Both the position numbers and the translations under genes were made by a program. From JARFPW01 sp035464655 (GTDB lineage: Bacteria > Gemmatimonadota > Gemmatimonadetes > Palauibacterales > Palauibacteraceae), in the NCBI GenBank assembly GCA_035464655.1, contig DATHRZ010000011.1, positions 1-48,560 of the forward strand: a stretch of DNA of 48,560 bases, given 5' to 3'. This document shows, in pieces, positions 16,101 through 23,655 of the stretch. A model generated the notes under the pieces. It worked only from the letters and a program-made list of their open reading frames with translations, had not been told where the DNA came from and ran no database searches. The number at the start of each line of letters is the position of its first letter. The stretch's first letter is position 1.

Positions 16101-16894
16101 CAGTCTCCTCCCGCCAGGTAGTCGACCAGGGCTTCGAGCTGAGCGGCTGTCAGCTGATCGCCGAACGTCGTCGGCATCGTGCCAGCCATGGCCTCGAAAC
16201 CGGGCGCCGTATCGGCCGCCGGATCGAGAATCGACCGGCGAACGTAATCGCGCTCGAGGTCGGCCATCGCCGGCACCAACGGGCCGACGCCGCCGGCCCC
16301 CTCCTCGGCGGCGTGACAGGCGACGCAGCCGAGCGTTTGCATGAGCGTCTCCGGATCCGTCTCACCCGCGGCCGCTCCCGTTGCCGTGCCGGCAGCCGTT
16401 GGCGCGACAACAGGGCCCGCGGCTCCATCCGCCGCGTCGTCACCAGTCTCGAGATCCGCTCCGGTCACCGTCACCTCGCCGCCCTGGGCTTCGAGGAATG
16501 CCACCAGGCTCCAGATCTCGTCGCTGGAAAGGGTACGGCTCATGTCCGGCATGATGGGCTGGAAGCCGTCGACCACGTAGGCGGCCGGGTCGATCAGCGA
16601 TTCGTGCAGGTAGTCCTTGCACGACATGTCAGTGACGCGCTCGGCACACACCGAACCGACCACGCCGAGCAGATCGGGCGCCCGCGTGCCGAGGCCGTGG
16701 CAGGCGGTGCATCCGCCGGCTCCGCCGTACACCTGCTCACCGGCCGCGACGAGTTCTTCCGGGGTCACGTCGGCGCCGAGATCGAGCTCCTCCGGCACGG
16801 CCGACTCGACCTGCGGGATCATGTTCGCGACGGCCGTATACACGGCCAGCGTGCCGACGACGAGCAGCGCGACGGTCAGGTTGGTACGCCACAT
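16100..16894 (-). CDS. Diheme cytochrome c, N-terminally anchored
   Basis: A 264-residue protein: one N-terminal membrane helix (5-24) and two cytochrome c domains with heme sites C62-T-A-C65-H66 and C190-V-A-C193-H194, separated by an Ala/Gly/Thr-rich linker (about 145-180). Two extra cysteines (C83 and C92, in GSVCAE and DMSCKD) may form a disulfide. Likely axial Met ligands are in PIMPDMSRT and GTMPTTF. It starts two bases after the CydA-like gene ends, with GGAGGGGAGG as ribosome site. It is a good candidate for the electron donor or acceptor of the CydA-like subunit. Confidence 0.88.
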   Translation of the reverse strand: MWRTNLTVALLVVGTLAVYTAVANMIPQVESAVPEELDLGADVTPEELVAAGEQVYGGAGGCTACHGLGTRAPDLLGVVGSVCAERVTDMSCKDYLHESLIDPAAYVVDGFQPIMPDMSRTLSSDEIWSLVAFLEAQGGEVTVTGADLETGDDAADGAAGPVVAPTAAGTATGAAAGETDPETLMQTLGCVACHAAEEGAGGVGPLVPAMADLERDYVRRSILDPAADTAPGFEAMAGTMPTTFGDQLTAAQLEALVDYLAGGD

Positions 16895-16895
16895 C

Positions 16896-18731
16896 TCAGG
16901 CCTCCCCTCCGGCGGGCGCCGGCGCGGGCACGGCCGTGATGAGGTCGTCGCGGTCCTTGTGGGCCGGCTTCTCGGCCAGGCCGCCGAGCCAGAAGATCAG
17001 CGCGACGAGGGTGAGGAAGATCAACACGCACACGCTGATCATCGTGGCCGCCGGGCCGAGCGCCGGCGTGGCCGCCTGGCTGCTCGTGTCGCGGATGACC
17101 TCGTAGACGTGCCAGTGCTGGCGGATGCCGCTGCGCGCGAAGCCCATCAGTCCCATCAGCCATGTGAACGTGACGGCCAGGATGAACAGTGCGTACTGCG
17201 AACGGGCGGGCATCTGCCCCCAGCGAATCTCGCCGCGCGACTTCGCGCCACGCAGCATGAAGATGTCGAGGAGCACGACGAACACCATCGCGGCGAGCAC
17301 CGCCAGCACCTGGTAGACGCTGAACCCGATGCGGACGATCGCCGTCACGAAATAGCCGTACACGCCGTAGAACAGCACGACGGCTGCCGCGATCGCCAGG
17401 GCCGCGCCCTGGGCGATCGTGCCCGACCTCGCCCAGTCGACCACCGGGATCTTGTTGGCCCGCCGGTAGAGCATGAAGGACAGGAAGGTGGTCAGGATCA
17501 TCAGGTTGACCGCCGTGTTCTTGGCGCTCATCACGCCCAGCACACCGAGGAACGGATGGTGCGTCCCTCCCATCGCCGCGATCTCGTCGCGGCTGGCGAT
17601 CATCGTATGTGGCGTTGCCCAGACGATCGTGCCCACGACCAGCACGAAAAGCATGTACTTGATGTAGGGGGTGAACCGCTCGGCGCCGGGGATCCGCCCC
17701 ATCCCCGTCCACAGGTAGTAGTTGCCGGCCAGGAACAGCACGCCGATCAGGAAGGCCTGGATGATCCACAGCCAGCTCATGAAACCACCCATCATGGTGA
17801 TCCCCATCTGCTGATTGAACTCGTAGATCTCCCGGCCGAGGTAGTAGCCCGCGAACGGCAGCACGATGAGCGCGCCGATCGCGATGAAGTTGCCGATGTA
17901 GCCCATCCAGTCGTAGTGGGCGCGTTCCTCGTCGGTGCTGGCGGCGAGGAAGCGGTAGGCCGCGTACATGCCGACGATCGCACCGCCGAACACGACGTTG
18001 GCCAGCAGGCGGTGGATGTTGATCGGCATCCATGTCGCGTTGAAAATCGCGCTCCACAGTTGGACCTGGGCGGGGGCCGTGTCTGCCGTGACCTCGGCGG
18101 GCGGGCTCATCATGTAGGTGAGCCAGCCGTTGGCGATGAACATCACGATCGTGCCCCACGCGTTGAGCAGCAGGCCGAGGCCCAGGTGCCCGAACTTCGC
18201 CCTGCCCTCGCTCCAGCGATCCCACCCGTAGTAGTAGAGGTACAGCGTGAACGACTCGACGATGAACAGCGAGGCGTAGAGGATCATCGACGGGCCGAAG
18301 ATCTGGGTCAGGTAAGCCCAGAACACGGGATAGAGGGCGGACAGCGCGAAGGTGAGCATCGCGCCCCAGATCGCCGTGGCGCTGTAGGCGATGAGCAGCA
18401 GGCGCGTGAACTCCTTCGCCAGCTTGTCGTAACGCCTGTCGCCGCCGAAGATCCCGATCGCCTCCACCACGACCGCGAACATCGGCACGCCGAGCACGAA
18501 GGCGGCGAACATCAGGTGTACCTGTGCCGTGATCCAGATGACGCCCCGCGCCCCGATGACCGGGAAGTCGCCGTACGGTCGGACCTGGGCCGCGTCCTGC
18601 GCGAGCAGCTCGGCGGGGAGCGCGAGTCCGGCGAGGAGCAGCAATGACAGTCCGATGAGGCAGGCGGCCCGTGAGGCGCCGGTGCCGCCGTCGTTGCTCG
18701 GCCGACGGACAGCGGCGTCGAGCGCGCTCAT
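16896..18731 (-). CDS. Divergent cytochrome bd-superfamily (CydA-like) membrane subunit
   Basis: A 611-residue protein with about 13 membrane helices, longer than E. coli CydA. CydA landmarks by visual alignment: H72 (QVHLMFAAFVLG) for the H19 ligand; E159 (VESFTLYLYYYGWDRW) for E107; H240 (NIHRLLANVVFGG) for H186; RQHW-x3-E544 for GRQPW-x3-E445. Differences: the E99 position is L151; the segment matching FRIMVG reads SAKNTAVN, so the M393 heme b558 ligand is replaced; the region matching the quinol loop is short; the GRQPW-like motif lies far downstream. CydB is absent and cytochromes c are encoded next door. This fits the bd-superfamily branches that pair with cytochrome c. The reaction (O2, NO or other) is unknown. 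Confidence 0.85.
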   Translation of the reverse strand: MSALDAAVRRPSNDGGTGASRAACLIGLSLLLLAGLALPAELLAQDAAQVRPYGDFPVIGARGVIWITAQVHLMFAAFVLGVPMFAVVVEAIGIFGGDRRYDKLAKEFTRLLLIAYSATAIWGAMLTFALSALYPVFWAYLTQIFGPSMILYASLFIVESFTLYLYYYGWDRWSEGRAKFGHLGLGLLLNAWGTIVMFIANGWLTYMMSPPAEVTADTAPAQVQLWSAIFNATWMPINIHRLLANVVFGGAIVGMYAAYRFLAASTDEERAHYDWMGYIGNFIAIGALIVLPFAGYYLGREIYEFNQQMGITMMGGFMSWLWIIQAFLIGVLFLAGNYYLWTGMGRIPGAERFTPYIKYMLFVLVVGTIVWATPHTMIASRDEIAAMGGTHHPFLGVLGVMSAKNTAVNLMILTTFLSFMLYRRANKIPVVDWARSGTIAQGAALAIAAAVVLFYGVYGYFVTAIVRIGFSVYQVLAVLAAMVFVVLLDIFMLRGAKSRGEIRWGQMPARSQYALFILAVTFTWLMGLMGFARSGIRQHWHVYEVIRDTSSQAATPALGPAATMISVCVLIFLTLVALIFWLGGLAEKPAHKDRDDLITAVPAPAPAGGEA

Positions 18732-20014
18732 CGCTTCCCGCCCAGGAAGAACGGCCGGCGGCGGGAGAAGTCGACCGGCATCCGGCTCCGCATCTCGCTC
18801 AGCATGTCTGCAGTCACCTCGTCGTGGCCGTTCTCGCGGGCCCACGTCTCGACGCGATCGACAACGACCGCGCGGACGAAGGATGGGACTCGGCGCATGC
18901 GGGCCTCGGCCTCGGGCGTCCAGGCGAGCTCGGGTTCGTGATCGGCGGCGCCGTAGGTCACGCTGGGGCCGGCCGGCCGGATGAGCTCGCGCGAACCGTC
19001 GGGCTCGTAGGCGCACGACTCGTCGGCGCCGAGCGGATCACCGCTGTCGGCGTAGGCGCGCGCCCGGCAGCCGCCGCATACGATTCCGTACTCGCAGTCG
19101 CCGCACTTGCCACCGAGTTCGCGCTCCGGGGCACGCAGGCGCTGGAACAGCTCTGCGTTCTCCCAGATCTCGCCGAAGCTCGCCTCGCGCAGGTCGCCGG
19201 CCACCGCGGGCATGTAGGGACAGGGCGTCACCTTCCCCTCGGGCGTGATCCGGCAGTAGTGAACGCCGCACGGACAGCGGGTTTCATACTTGAGAAGCGG
19301 CGAATCCGAGGATGCCTCCCAGGCGTGCCGCATGATCTGTGGCTGGCACTTCGAGCGCACCATCATCCGCCCCCGGTACTTCGCTTCGAGCAGCAGAAGC
19401 TCGGCGAGCACGGCGTCGTTCTCCTCGGGCGTCATCCCGCGCATCGCCTCGCCGCGACCTGTTTCGACCAGGAAGTAGACGTTGAACGACACCGCGCCCC
19501 GTTCGGCCGACCAGGCGGCGAGCGCCGGGAGCTCGTCGCGGTTCCCCCGCGTCACCGTCGTCTGGACGATGAAGTCGAGCTCGGCCGCGTTCAGGCGGTC
19601 GACGGCGGCCAGCGTGTCGGACAGTGCCCCCGTACCGTGCCGGAAACGGTCGTGATAGACCGGATTCAGCGAGTCGATGCTGATCGCGACGCCCTGCACG
19701 CCCGCGGCTTTCAGCGAGGCGATGCGCTCGTCGGACAGCCCCGTGCCGTTCGTACCGACGACGACGGTCGCGCCGCCGCCACTCGCACGCGCCGCGATCG
19801 TCTCGAGATCGTCGCGCACCAGCGGCTCGCCGCCCGACAGGATCAGCATGGGAGACGGATTCGCCGCGAGGATCTCATCGACGATCCGCAGGCACTCGTC
19901 GGTCGGGAGCTCGCCGGCGGCGGAGTGCCACGAGCCGGCCGAGATGTAGCAGTGCGCGCAGGCGAGATTGCAGCGCCGCGTGATGTTCCAGGCGACGACG
20001 TGAGGTACGGTCAC
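18728..20014 (-). CDS. Radical SAM/SPASM protein with C-terminal PCP_red domain
   Basis: A 428-residue enzyme. The radical SAM cluster motif is C15-x3-C19-x2-C22 (RRCNLACAHCY), followed by the SAM-binding LSGGEP. A SPASM-like region (RCPCGVHYC...CPYMP...CGDCEYGIVCGGCRARAYA...SCAYEP) provides auxiliary FeS cysteines. Residues 363-412 (WTPEAEARMRRVPSFVR...VETWARENG) are a PCP_red domain. The overall look is close to heme- and peptide-modifying SPASM enzymes (NirJ, AhbC, AhbD type). The start is GTG 20014, because GGAGG lies five bases upstream and GTGA overlaps the previous stop; a longer open frame to 20089 is rejected. It overlaps the CydA-like gene by four bases. Confidence 0.88.
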   Translation of the reverse strand: MTVPHVVAWNITRRCNLACAHCYISAGSWHSAAGELPTDECLRIVDEILAANPSPMLILSGGEPLVRDDLETIAARASGGGATVVVGTNGTGLSDERIASLKAAGVQGVAISIDSLNPVYHDRFRHGTGALSDTLAAVDRLNAAELDFIVQTTVTRGNRDELPALAAWSAERGAVSFNVYFLVETGRGEAMRGMTPEENDAVLAELLLLEAKYRGRMMVRSKCQPQIMRHAWEASSDSPLLKYETRCPCGVHYCRITPEGKVTPCPYMPAVAGDLREASFGEIWENAELFQRLRAPERELGGKCGDCEYGIVCGGCRARAYADSGDPLGADESCAYEPDGSRELIRPAGPSVTYGAADHEPELAWTPEAEARMRRVPSFVRAVVVDRVETWARENGHDEVTADMLSEMRSRMPVDFSRRRPFFLGGKR

Positions 20015-22245
20015 TCGTCCTCCGCCATGAACTTCTCCATCGCCGCCTTCGCCTCCTCGGGCGAGGCCGTCTTGAAGTCGACGGGACACTGCTCCGCCTT
20101 CTCCTCCATGTCACGGATCGGACAGCGCGTGACCCCTTGCGCCTTCGCCTCTTCGATGAATTTCCGCATTTCGGGCGTGAGGCCGTCGACTCCCTCGGCC
20201 GCCGCCTGGATTTGCTTGGTCTGCAGCTCCTTGAACATCACGAGCATCGTATCGATGTCGAACGTGTCGGCTTCGATCATCGCCTGCTTGTTCTCGTCCA
20301 TCACCATCGTGGTCACCCGCCACATGTCGTTCTCGCGGGCGAACTTCTCGACCGTGTTGCGCGCTAGCGGACGGGCGATCAGCGGCACGGCCCTGAGGCG
20401 ATCGAACGCCTCGTGTGTCCACTCGACCGGATCCGTTTCCGTCCGCCCGCGGCTCTGCACGTGGCCCGTATAGGGACACTTCGTCTCGACCACGGGGACG
20501 TCGGGCACGGGATCGGCGTCGTGCCCCTGGACGACCGTGCGCTTCATCGCCTGCTCGGCCTTCAGCTCGGCCAGGGCGAGCTCCTCGGCGGTGCCGATCC
20601 CCATGATGAGCTGCATGTGGGTCGGCAGGAGCTTCTTGATCGCCTCGTCGAGCCGCTCGTTCGTGACGACCGGCAGCTCTTCGGGCGTGACGGTCGGCAG
20701 GTCGGCGGAGGCGCGACGGGCGGTGGCATGTTCGGCGCCGGCAGCGTCGCCGGCGTCCTCAACGTCGTCGGTTGACGCGCCGTTGACAGTTGACGCCCCG
20801 TTGAACGTCTCCGCGGAGACGTCGGCGGACGCCCCGTTGGCCGAGCTCCCGTTCCGCGCCGCCGTCCCGTTCTCCGCTCCCGCCGCGGTCTCGAGCTTCC
20901 CCTTGCCGTCGACGAACGCCGCAGCGTACCGGCTGCCCGAACCGTAGTGCTCGAGCACGAACTCCTCGACCGCCTTGCGGGCGATGCCGAGCGCGAACGG
21001 CGGGACGCGTAGGATCCGGACTTCGGCCTCGGGCGCCCACTCGAGCCCCTTCTCGCCGTCCTCTTCGATCCACGGAATATCTTCCGGCCGCACGTCCGTC
21101 GTGCCGACGAGGAGCGTGTTCACCTCAGCCTGGCGCAGGACCTCTTCGGCCTGCGAGCCGATCTCAGTGCCCTCGATGCGGTGCGAGCCGTGGCGCGCGA
21201 GGACGAGCAGCGACGGCTTCTCCTCCTCGGCCCACTGCAGAATGACCTGGAACGGCTTGCCGACGAGGATCTGGGTCTCGACCTCGACGTCGGGGAACTC
21301 GCTCGCCATTACCGAGGCGCGCTTGACGTTCGCCTTGCACAGCCGGAGCAGGCCCTTGTCGATGATGTTGTTGTGGAGCTCCTCCTGCTCCTCGAACTTG
21401 AACACCTTCGAGGCCTGGACGGAGAGGACGTCCTTGATGTTGTTGAACACTGCGTGGTGGTACTCGACGTCGAACGCGCCGCCGACCAGCAGCTTGCAGC
21501 CGTACTCGCGGGCCAGCTCGAGCGCGATCCGCATGCACTTGTAGCTGTAGGCCGAGCCGTCGATGCACACCATGATCGAGCCGCCCTCGATCGGCCGCTG
21601 GTCGCGCACGACGAGCACGTCCTTTTCGATCTTGCGGATCGCGCGGCCCGCCACGCCGCCGATCTTGCTGTACGCCTGCCGGCCGATACCGAACGCCCCG
21701 ATCACGACCAGGTCGTAGTCGCGCTCGCTGCTGCCCGCGAGCCTCTCGTCGTGCTCTTCGTCCTCGGCGATGATCCGGCCGTCGTCGCCGAGCTGGACGT
21801 CGCTGCGCGTCCTGTCGCCGCCGTCGTACTTGTCGGCGATGTTCGGATCGAAGCCGATCAAGCTCGGCAGCTGGCCCGCGCCCCGATTCGCCTCGTTGGC
21901 GATCTCCTCGAAGTTGATCCCTTCGAGAAGTTGCCGGGTGAGCGGCACACCCGCCGCCTTTGCCTTTTTGTCGACCTCGTCGAGGAAGCTGTCGGAGATG
22001 AGCTGGAGGCCCTTCTCGATCAACTTGTCGTGGATCTTCCGCTGCCGACGGATTTCCTGCGGTTCCTGGAAATGGGCCGGCAGGCCGATTTCGAGCTGGC
22101 GGAAGCGGACGTCGTGCAGCCGAGCAGCGTACACGTGCGTTGCGGTGATACGCCCTTCGGAGCGGGCGCAAATCTCGACGGCGCGGTCGACCGCCAGGTC
22201 GGAATGCAGCGAGTTGTCGACCGGAACGAGCACCTCACGGTACAT
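20011..22245 (-). CDS. Tandem universal-stress-protein domains fused to two PCP_red-like domains
   Basis: A 744-residue cytoplasmic protein, first gene of the respiratory operon. Residues 1-213 and 220-385 are two USP (adenine-nucleotide alpha-hydrolase fold) domains; the nucleotide-loop glycines are only partly kept (GAFGIGRQAYSKIGG; RHGSHRIEGTEIGS), so ATP binding is uncertain. Residues 402-435 (WAPEAEVRILRVPPFA) and 607-655 (WTHEAFDRLRAVPLIARPLARNTVEKFAREN) are PCP_red-like. Between them is a disordered Ala/Asn/Gly/Ser linker with repeated NGAST units. Three Cys-Pro motifs (C590, C708, C720) occur in the C-terminal third. ATG 22245 is used; upstream lies a leader of about 310 bases. I know of no described function for this architecture. 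Confidence 0.82.
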   Translation of the reverse strand: MYREVLVPVDNSLHSDLAVDRAVEICARSEGRITATHVYAARLHDVRFRQLEIGLPAHFQEPQEIRRQRKIHDKLIEKGLQLISDSFLDEVDKKAKAAGVPLTRQLLEGINFEEIANEANRGAGQLPSLIGFDPNIADKYDGGDRTRSDVQLGDDGRIIAEDEEHDERLAGSSERDYDLVVIGAFGIGRQAYSKIGGVAGRAIRKIEKDVLVVRDQRPIEGGSIMVCIDGSAYSYKCMRIALELAREYGCKLLVGGAFDVEYHHAVFNNIKDVLSVQASKVFKFEEQEELHNNIIDKGLLRLCKANVKRASVMASEFPDVEVETQILVGKPFQVILQWAEEEKPSLLVLARHGSHRIEGTEIGSQAEEVLRQAEVNTLLVGTTDVRPEDIPWIEEDGEKGLEWAPEAEVRILRVPPFALGIARKAVEEFVLEHYGSGSRYAAAFVDGKGKLETAAGAENGTAARNGSSANGASADVSAETFNGASTVNGASTDDVEDAGDAAGAEHATARRASADLPTVTPEELPVVTNERLDEAIKKLLPTHMQLIMGIGTAEELALAELKAEQAMKRTVVQGHDADPVPDVPVVETKCPYTGHVQSRGRTETDPVEWTHEAFDRLRAVPLIARPLARNTVEKFARENDMWRVTTMVMDENKQAMIEADTFDIDTMLVMFKELQTKQIQAAAEGVDGLTPEMRKFIEEAKAQGVTRCPIRDMEEKAEQCPVDFKTASPEEAKAAMEKFMAEDE
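20771..20806. repeat. 18-base tandem duplication inside the USP/PCP_red linker
   Basis: Two adjacent 18-base units, GTTGACGCGCCGTTGACA and GTTGACGCCCCGTTGAAC, differ at a few bases and encode the duplicated NGAST hexapeptide of the linker. The length is a multiple of three, so the frame is kept; linker length may vary between strains. Confidence 0.7.
20805..20822. repeat. Perfect 18-base palindrome within coding sequence
   Basis: ACGTCTCCGCGGAGACGT reads the same on both strands. It abuts the tandem repeat in the low-complexity linker of the USP/PCP_red gene. It could be an operator-like site or an mRNA hairpin, or a chance product of GC-rich linker codons. Confidence 0.6.
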
Positions 22246-22562
22246 CGCATACCTCGAAGTTCGGGGCGCAAACGTGCATCGCGATGTCGCGGGAGAGGCC
22301 CCGGCGGGTGTACGAAGCACCGTGCGCGGGCGGGTGCAGTCCAGCCGCTCGCGTCCGTGCCTGCCGGGCAAGGAGCCGACCACGGCCGTCGGGCCGTCAC
22401 CGACTCTTCCGTCTCCTCGTCAACTTCGGCGCCCGCGGCCCGTCCGGCGGCATGCGGTCGCCTTCTATGCGCGGAACGGGCCAGGCGGCCCGCTCGATCT
22501 TCTGGTATGGATCCGGCCGATCGGGGATGCCGCCAGCGGCGACGATCTACCAATCGGGCGAA
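22246..22562 (-). other. Long untranslated leader of the respiratory operon
   Basis: About 310 bases between the predicted start of transcription (near 22556) and ATG 22245. It lies within the only gene-free stretch over 300 bases (22246-22685). Reading frames through it give low-complexity Arg/Pro/Ala peptides, so I see no gene. It contains small GC hairpins, for example GGGCC-x4-GGCCC. I recognise no known riboswitch or T-box. The length suggests leader-mediated control, but this is inference. Confidence 0.4.
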
Positions 22563-22592
22563 AGTATAGGCGCGGGGCGGGGATGGAGTCAA
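22563..22592 (-). promoter_or_regulatory. Predicted strong sigma70-like promoter of the 13-gene respiratory operon
   Basis: On the minus strand: TTGACT (-35, 22587-22592), an 18-base spacer, TATACT (-10, 22563-22568). It is the best promoter match I found in the window and is correctly oriented toward the USP/PCP_red gene. It shares the intergenic region with the divergent hydrolase promoter at 22612-22640, 20 bases away. Confidence 0.6.
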
Positions 22593-22611
22593 ACGGGAGG
22601 CGTGCCGGTTT

Positions 22612-22640
22612 TTGTTCGAGCCGTCGGGAGGCCGTATTCT
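22612..22640 (+). promoter_or_regulatory. Predicted promoter of the alpha/beta-hydrolase gene
   Basis: TTGTTC (22612-22617), 17-base spacer, TATTCT (22635-22640). The start of transcription would be near 22647, giving a leader of about 40 bases that holds the ribosome site AAGGGGGGG before GTG 22686. Divergent to the respiratory operon promoter. Confidence 0.5.
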
Positions 22641-22685
22641 GGTCGGTGACGCTCGCGACCGACCACTCAACGAAGGGGGGGCGTC

Positions 22686-23606
22686 GTGCCATCAACGTTC
22701 TCGACGCTCCGCCGGCTTGGTCTACCCGGAGCGCTGGCCACCGTGTTCGTCGCCTGCGGGACACCCGAGACGCCGGGGACCGACACGAACGGGGCGTGGA
22801 GCCGCGCCCCGGTCGAAGGCGGCGAGCTGGAGTACACGGTCCGGGGAGATGGCGAGCCGGTTCTCCTCATCCACGGGAGCCACGTCGCCGACGCGTTTCT
22901 ACCGCTGGCCGGGGAGCCGGCGCTGGACGACTACCAGCTCATCCACTATCACCGCCGCGGCTTCGCCGGGAGCACGGCACACGATGGACCCTTCAGCATC
23001 GCGGACCAGGCGGCGGATGCACGGGCCGTGTTGCGTCACCTGGGCATATCGCGGGCCCATGTCGTCGGCCATTCCTATGGCGCCGTCACGGCGCTCCAGC
23101 TCGCCCACGACGACCCCGACGTCGTCCACTCCGTCTCGCTGCTCGAGCCACCGCTCCTGATGGTGCCGAGTGCCGAGGCGGTGAACCAGGCGCTCGGCCC
23201 CTCGTTCGAGCGCTACGAATCGGGCGACGCTGCCGGGGCGGTGGAGGCGTTCATGCAGGTCGTCGGGGGAAGCGAGTGGCGCGCGCAGGCGGCTCGTACG
23301 GTGCCCGGAGGGGCCGAACAGGCAGAGGCGGACGCGGCTACGTGGTTCGAGGTAGAAGCCCCCGCGCTGGGCGAGTGGCAGTTCGACGCCGACGCGGCAG
23401 GCGAAATCTCGGCACCGATCCTGTACGTGCTGGGAAGCGAGAGCGGCCCGTTGTTCGTGGAGGGAAGAGACCTCGCGCTGACGTGGTTTCCGCAAGCCGA
23501 GGACGAAGTGATCGAGGGCGCCAACCACCTTCTGCAGATGCAGGAGCCCCGGGCCGTGGCGGATGCGATCGCCGACTTCCTCGCCGAACATCCGATGGAG
23601 ATGTAG
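22686..23606 (+). CDS. Alpha/beta-hydrolase, probable lipoprotein
   Basis: A 306-residue protein with an N-terminal export signal ending at C24 (ATVFVACG), a plausible though imperfect lipobox, so probably envelope-anchored. The hydrolase fold is shown by LIHGSHV (oxyanion region, residues 61-67), nucleophile S130 in GHSYG, and C-terminal histidine H281 in GANHLL. The acid residue is likely in or after LYVLGSESGP but cannot be fixed by eye. The 2-hydroxy-6-oxohepta-dienoate hydrolase/haloperoxidase-like group is the nearest general type; substrate unknown. The start is GTG after a strong AAGGGGGGG ribosome site. Confidence 0.85.
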   Translation: MPSTFSTLRRLGLPGALATVFVACGTPETPGTDTNGAWSRAPVEGGELEYTVRGDGEPVLLIHGSHVADAFLPLAGEPALDDYQLIHYHRRGFAGSTAHDGPFSIADQAADARAVLRHLGISRAHVVGHSYGAVTALQLAHDDPDVVHSVSLLEPPLLMVPSAEAVNQALGPSFERYESGDAAGAVEAFMQVVGGSEWRAQAARTVPGGAEQAEADAATWFEVEAPALGEWQFDADAAGEISAPILYVLGSESGPLFVEGRDLALTWFPQAEDEVIEGANHLLQMQEPRAVADAIADFLAEHPMEM

Positions 23607-23621
23607 GACGCCCCGGGGCCC

Positions 23622-23650
23622 TTGCCGAAGAAACACCGAAGATATATCCT
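23622..23650 (+). promoter_or_regulatory. Predicted promoter giving a near-leaderless radical SAM transcript
   Basis: TTGCCG (23622-23627), 17-base spacer, TATCCT (23645-23650). The expected start of transcription coincides with ATG 23656, and the bases before this ATG (ATATCCTAGCGC) contain no ribosome site, so the message may be leaderless. Confidence 0.4.
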
Positions 23651-23655
23651 AGCGC

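Noticed and set aside
16617..18647. Plus-strand open frame of 676 codons opposite the CydA-like gene
   Set aside because: Same type of antisense shadow; CydA-like residues are on the minus strand.
18728..20089. Longer start for the radical SAM gene at 20089
   Set aside because: It would overlap the USP gene by 79 bases, while GTG 20014 has a GGAGG site and the GTGA overlap seen repeatedly in this operon.
22246..22670. Minus-strand frames in the leader as a gene upstream of the USP gene
   Set aside because: Translations are Arg/Pro/Ala low-complexity, with no ribosome site near any start; the frame that reaches 22383 only adds unconserved residues to the USP protein.
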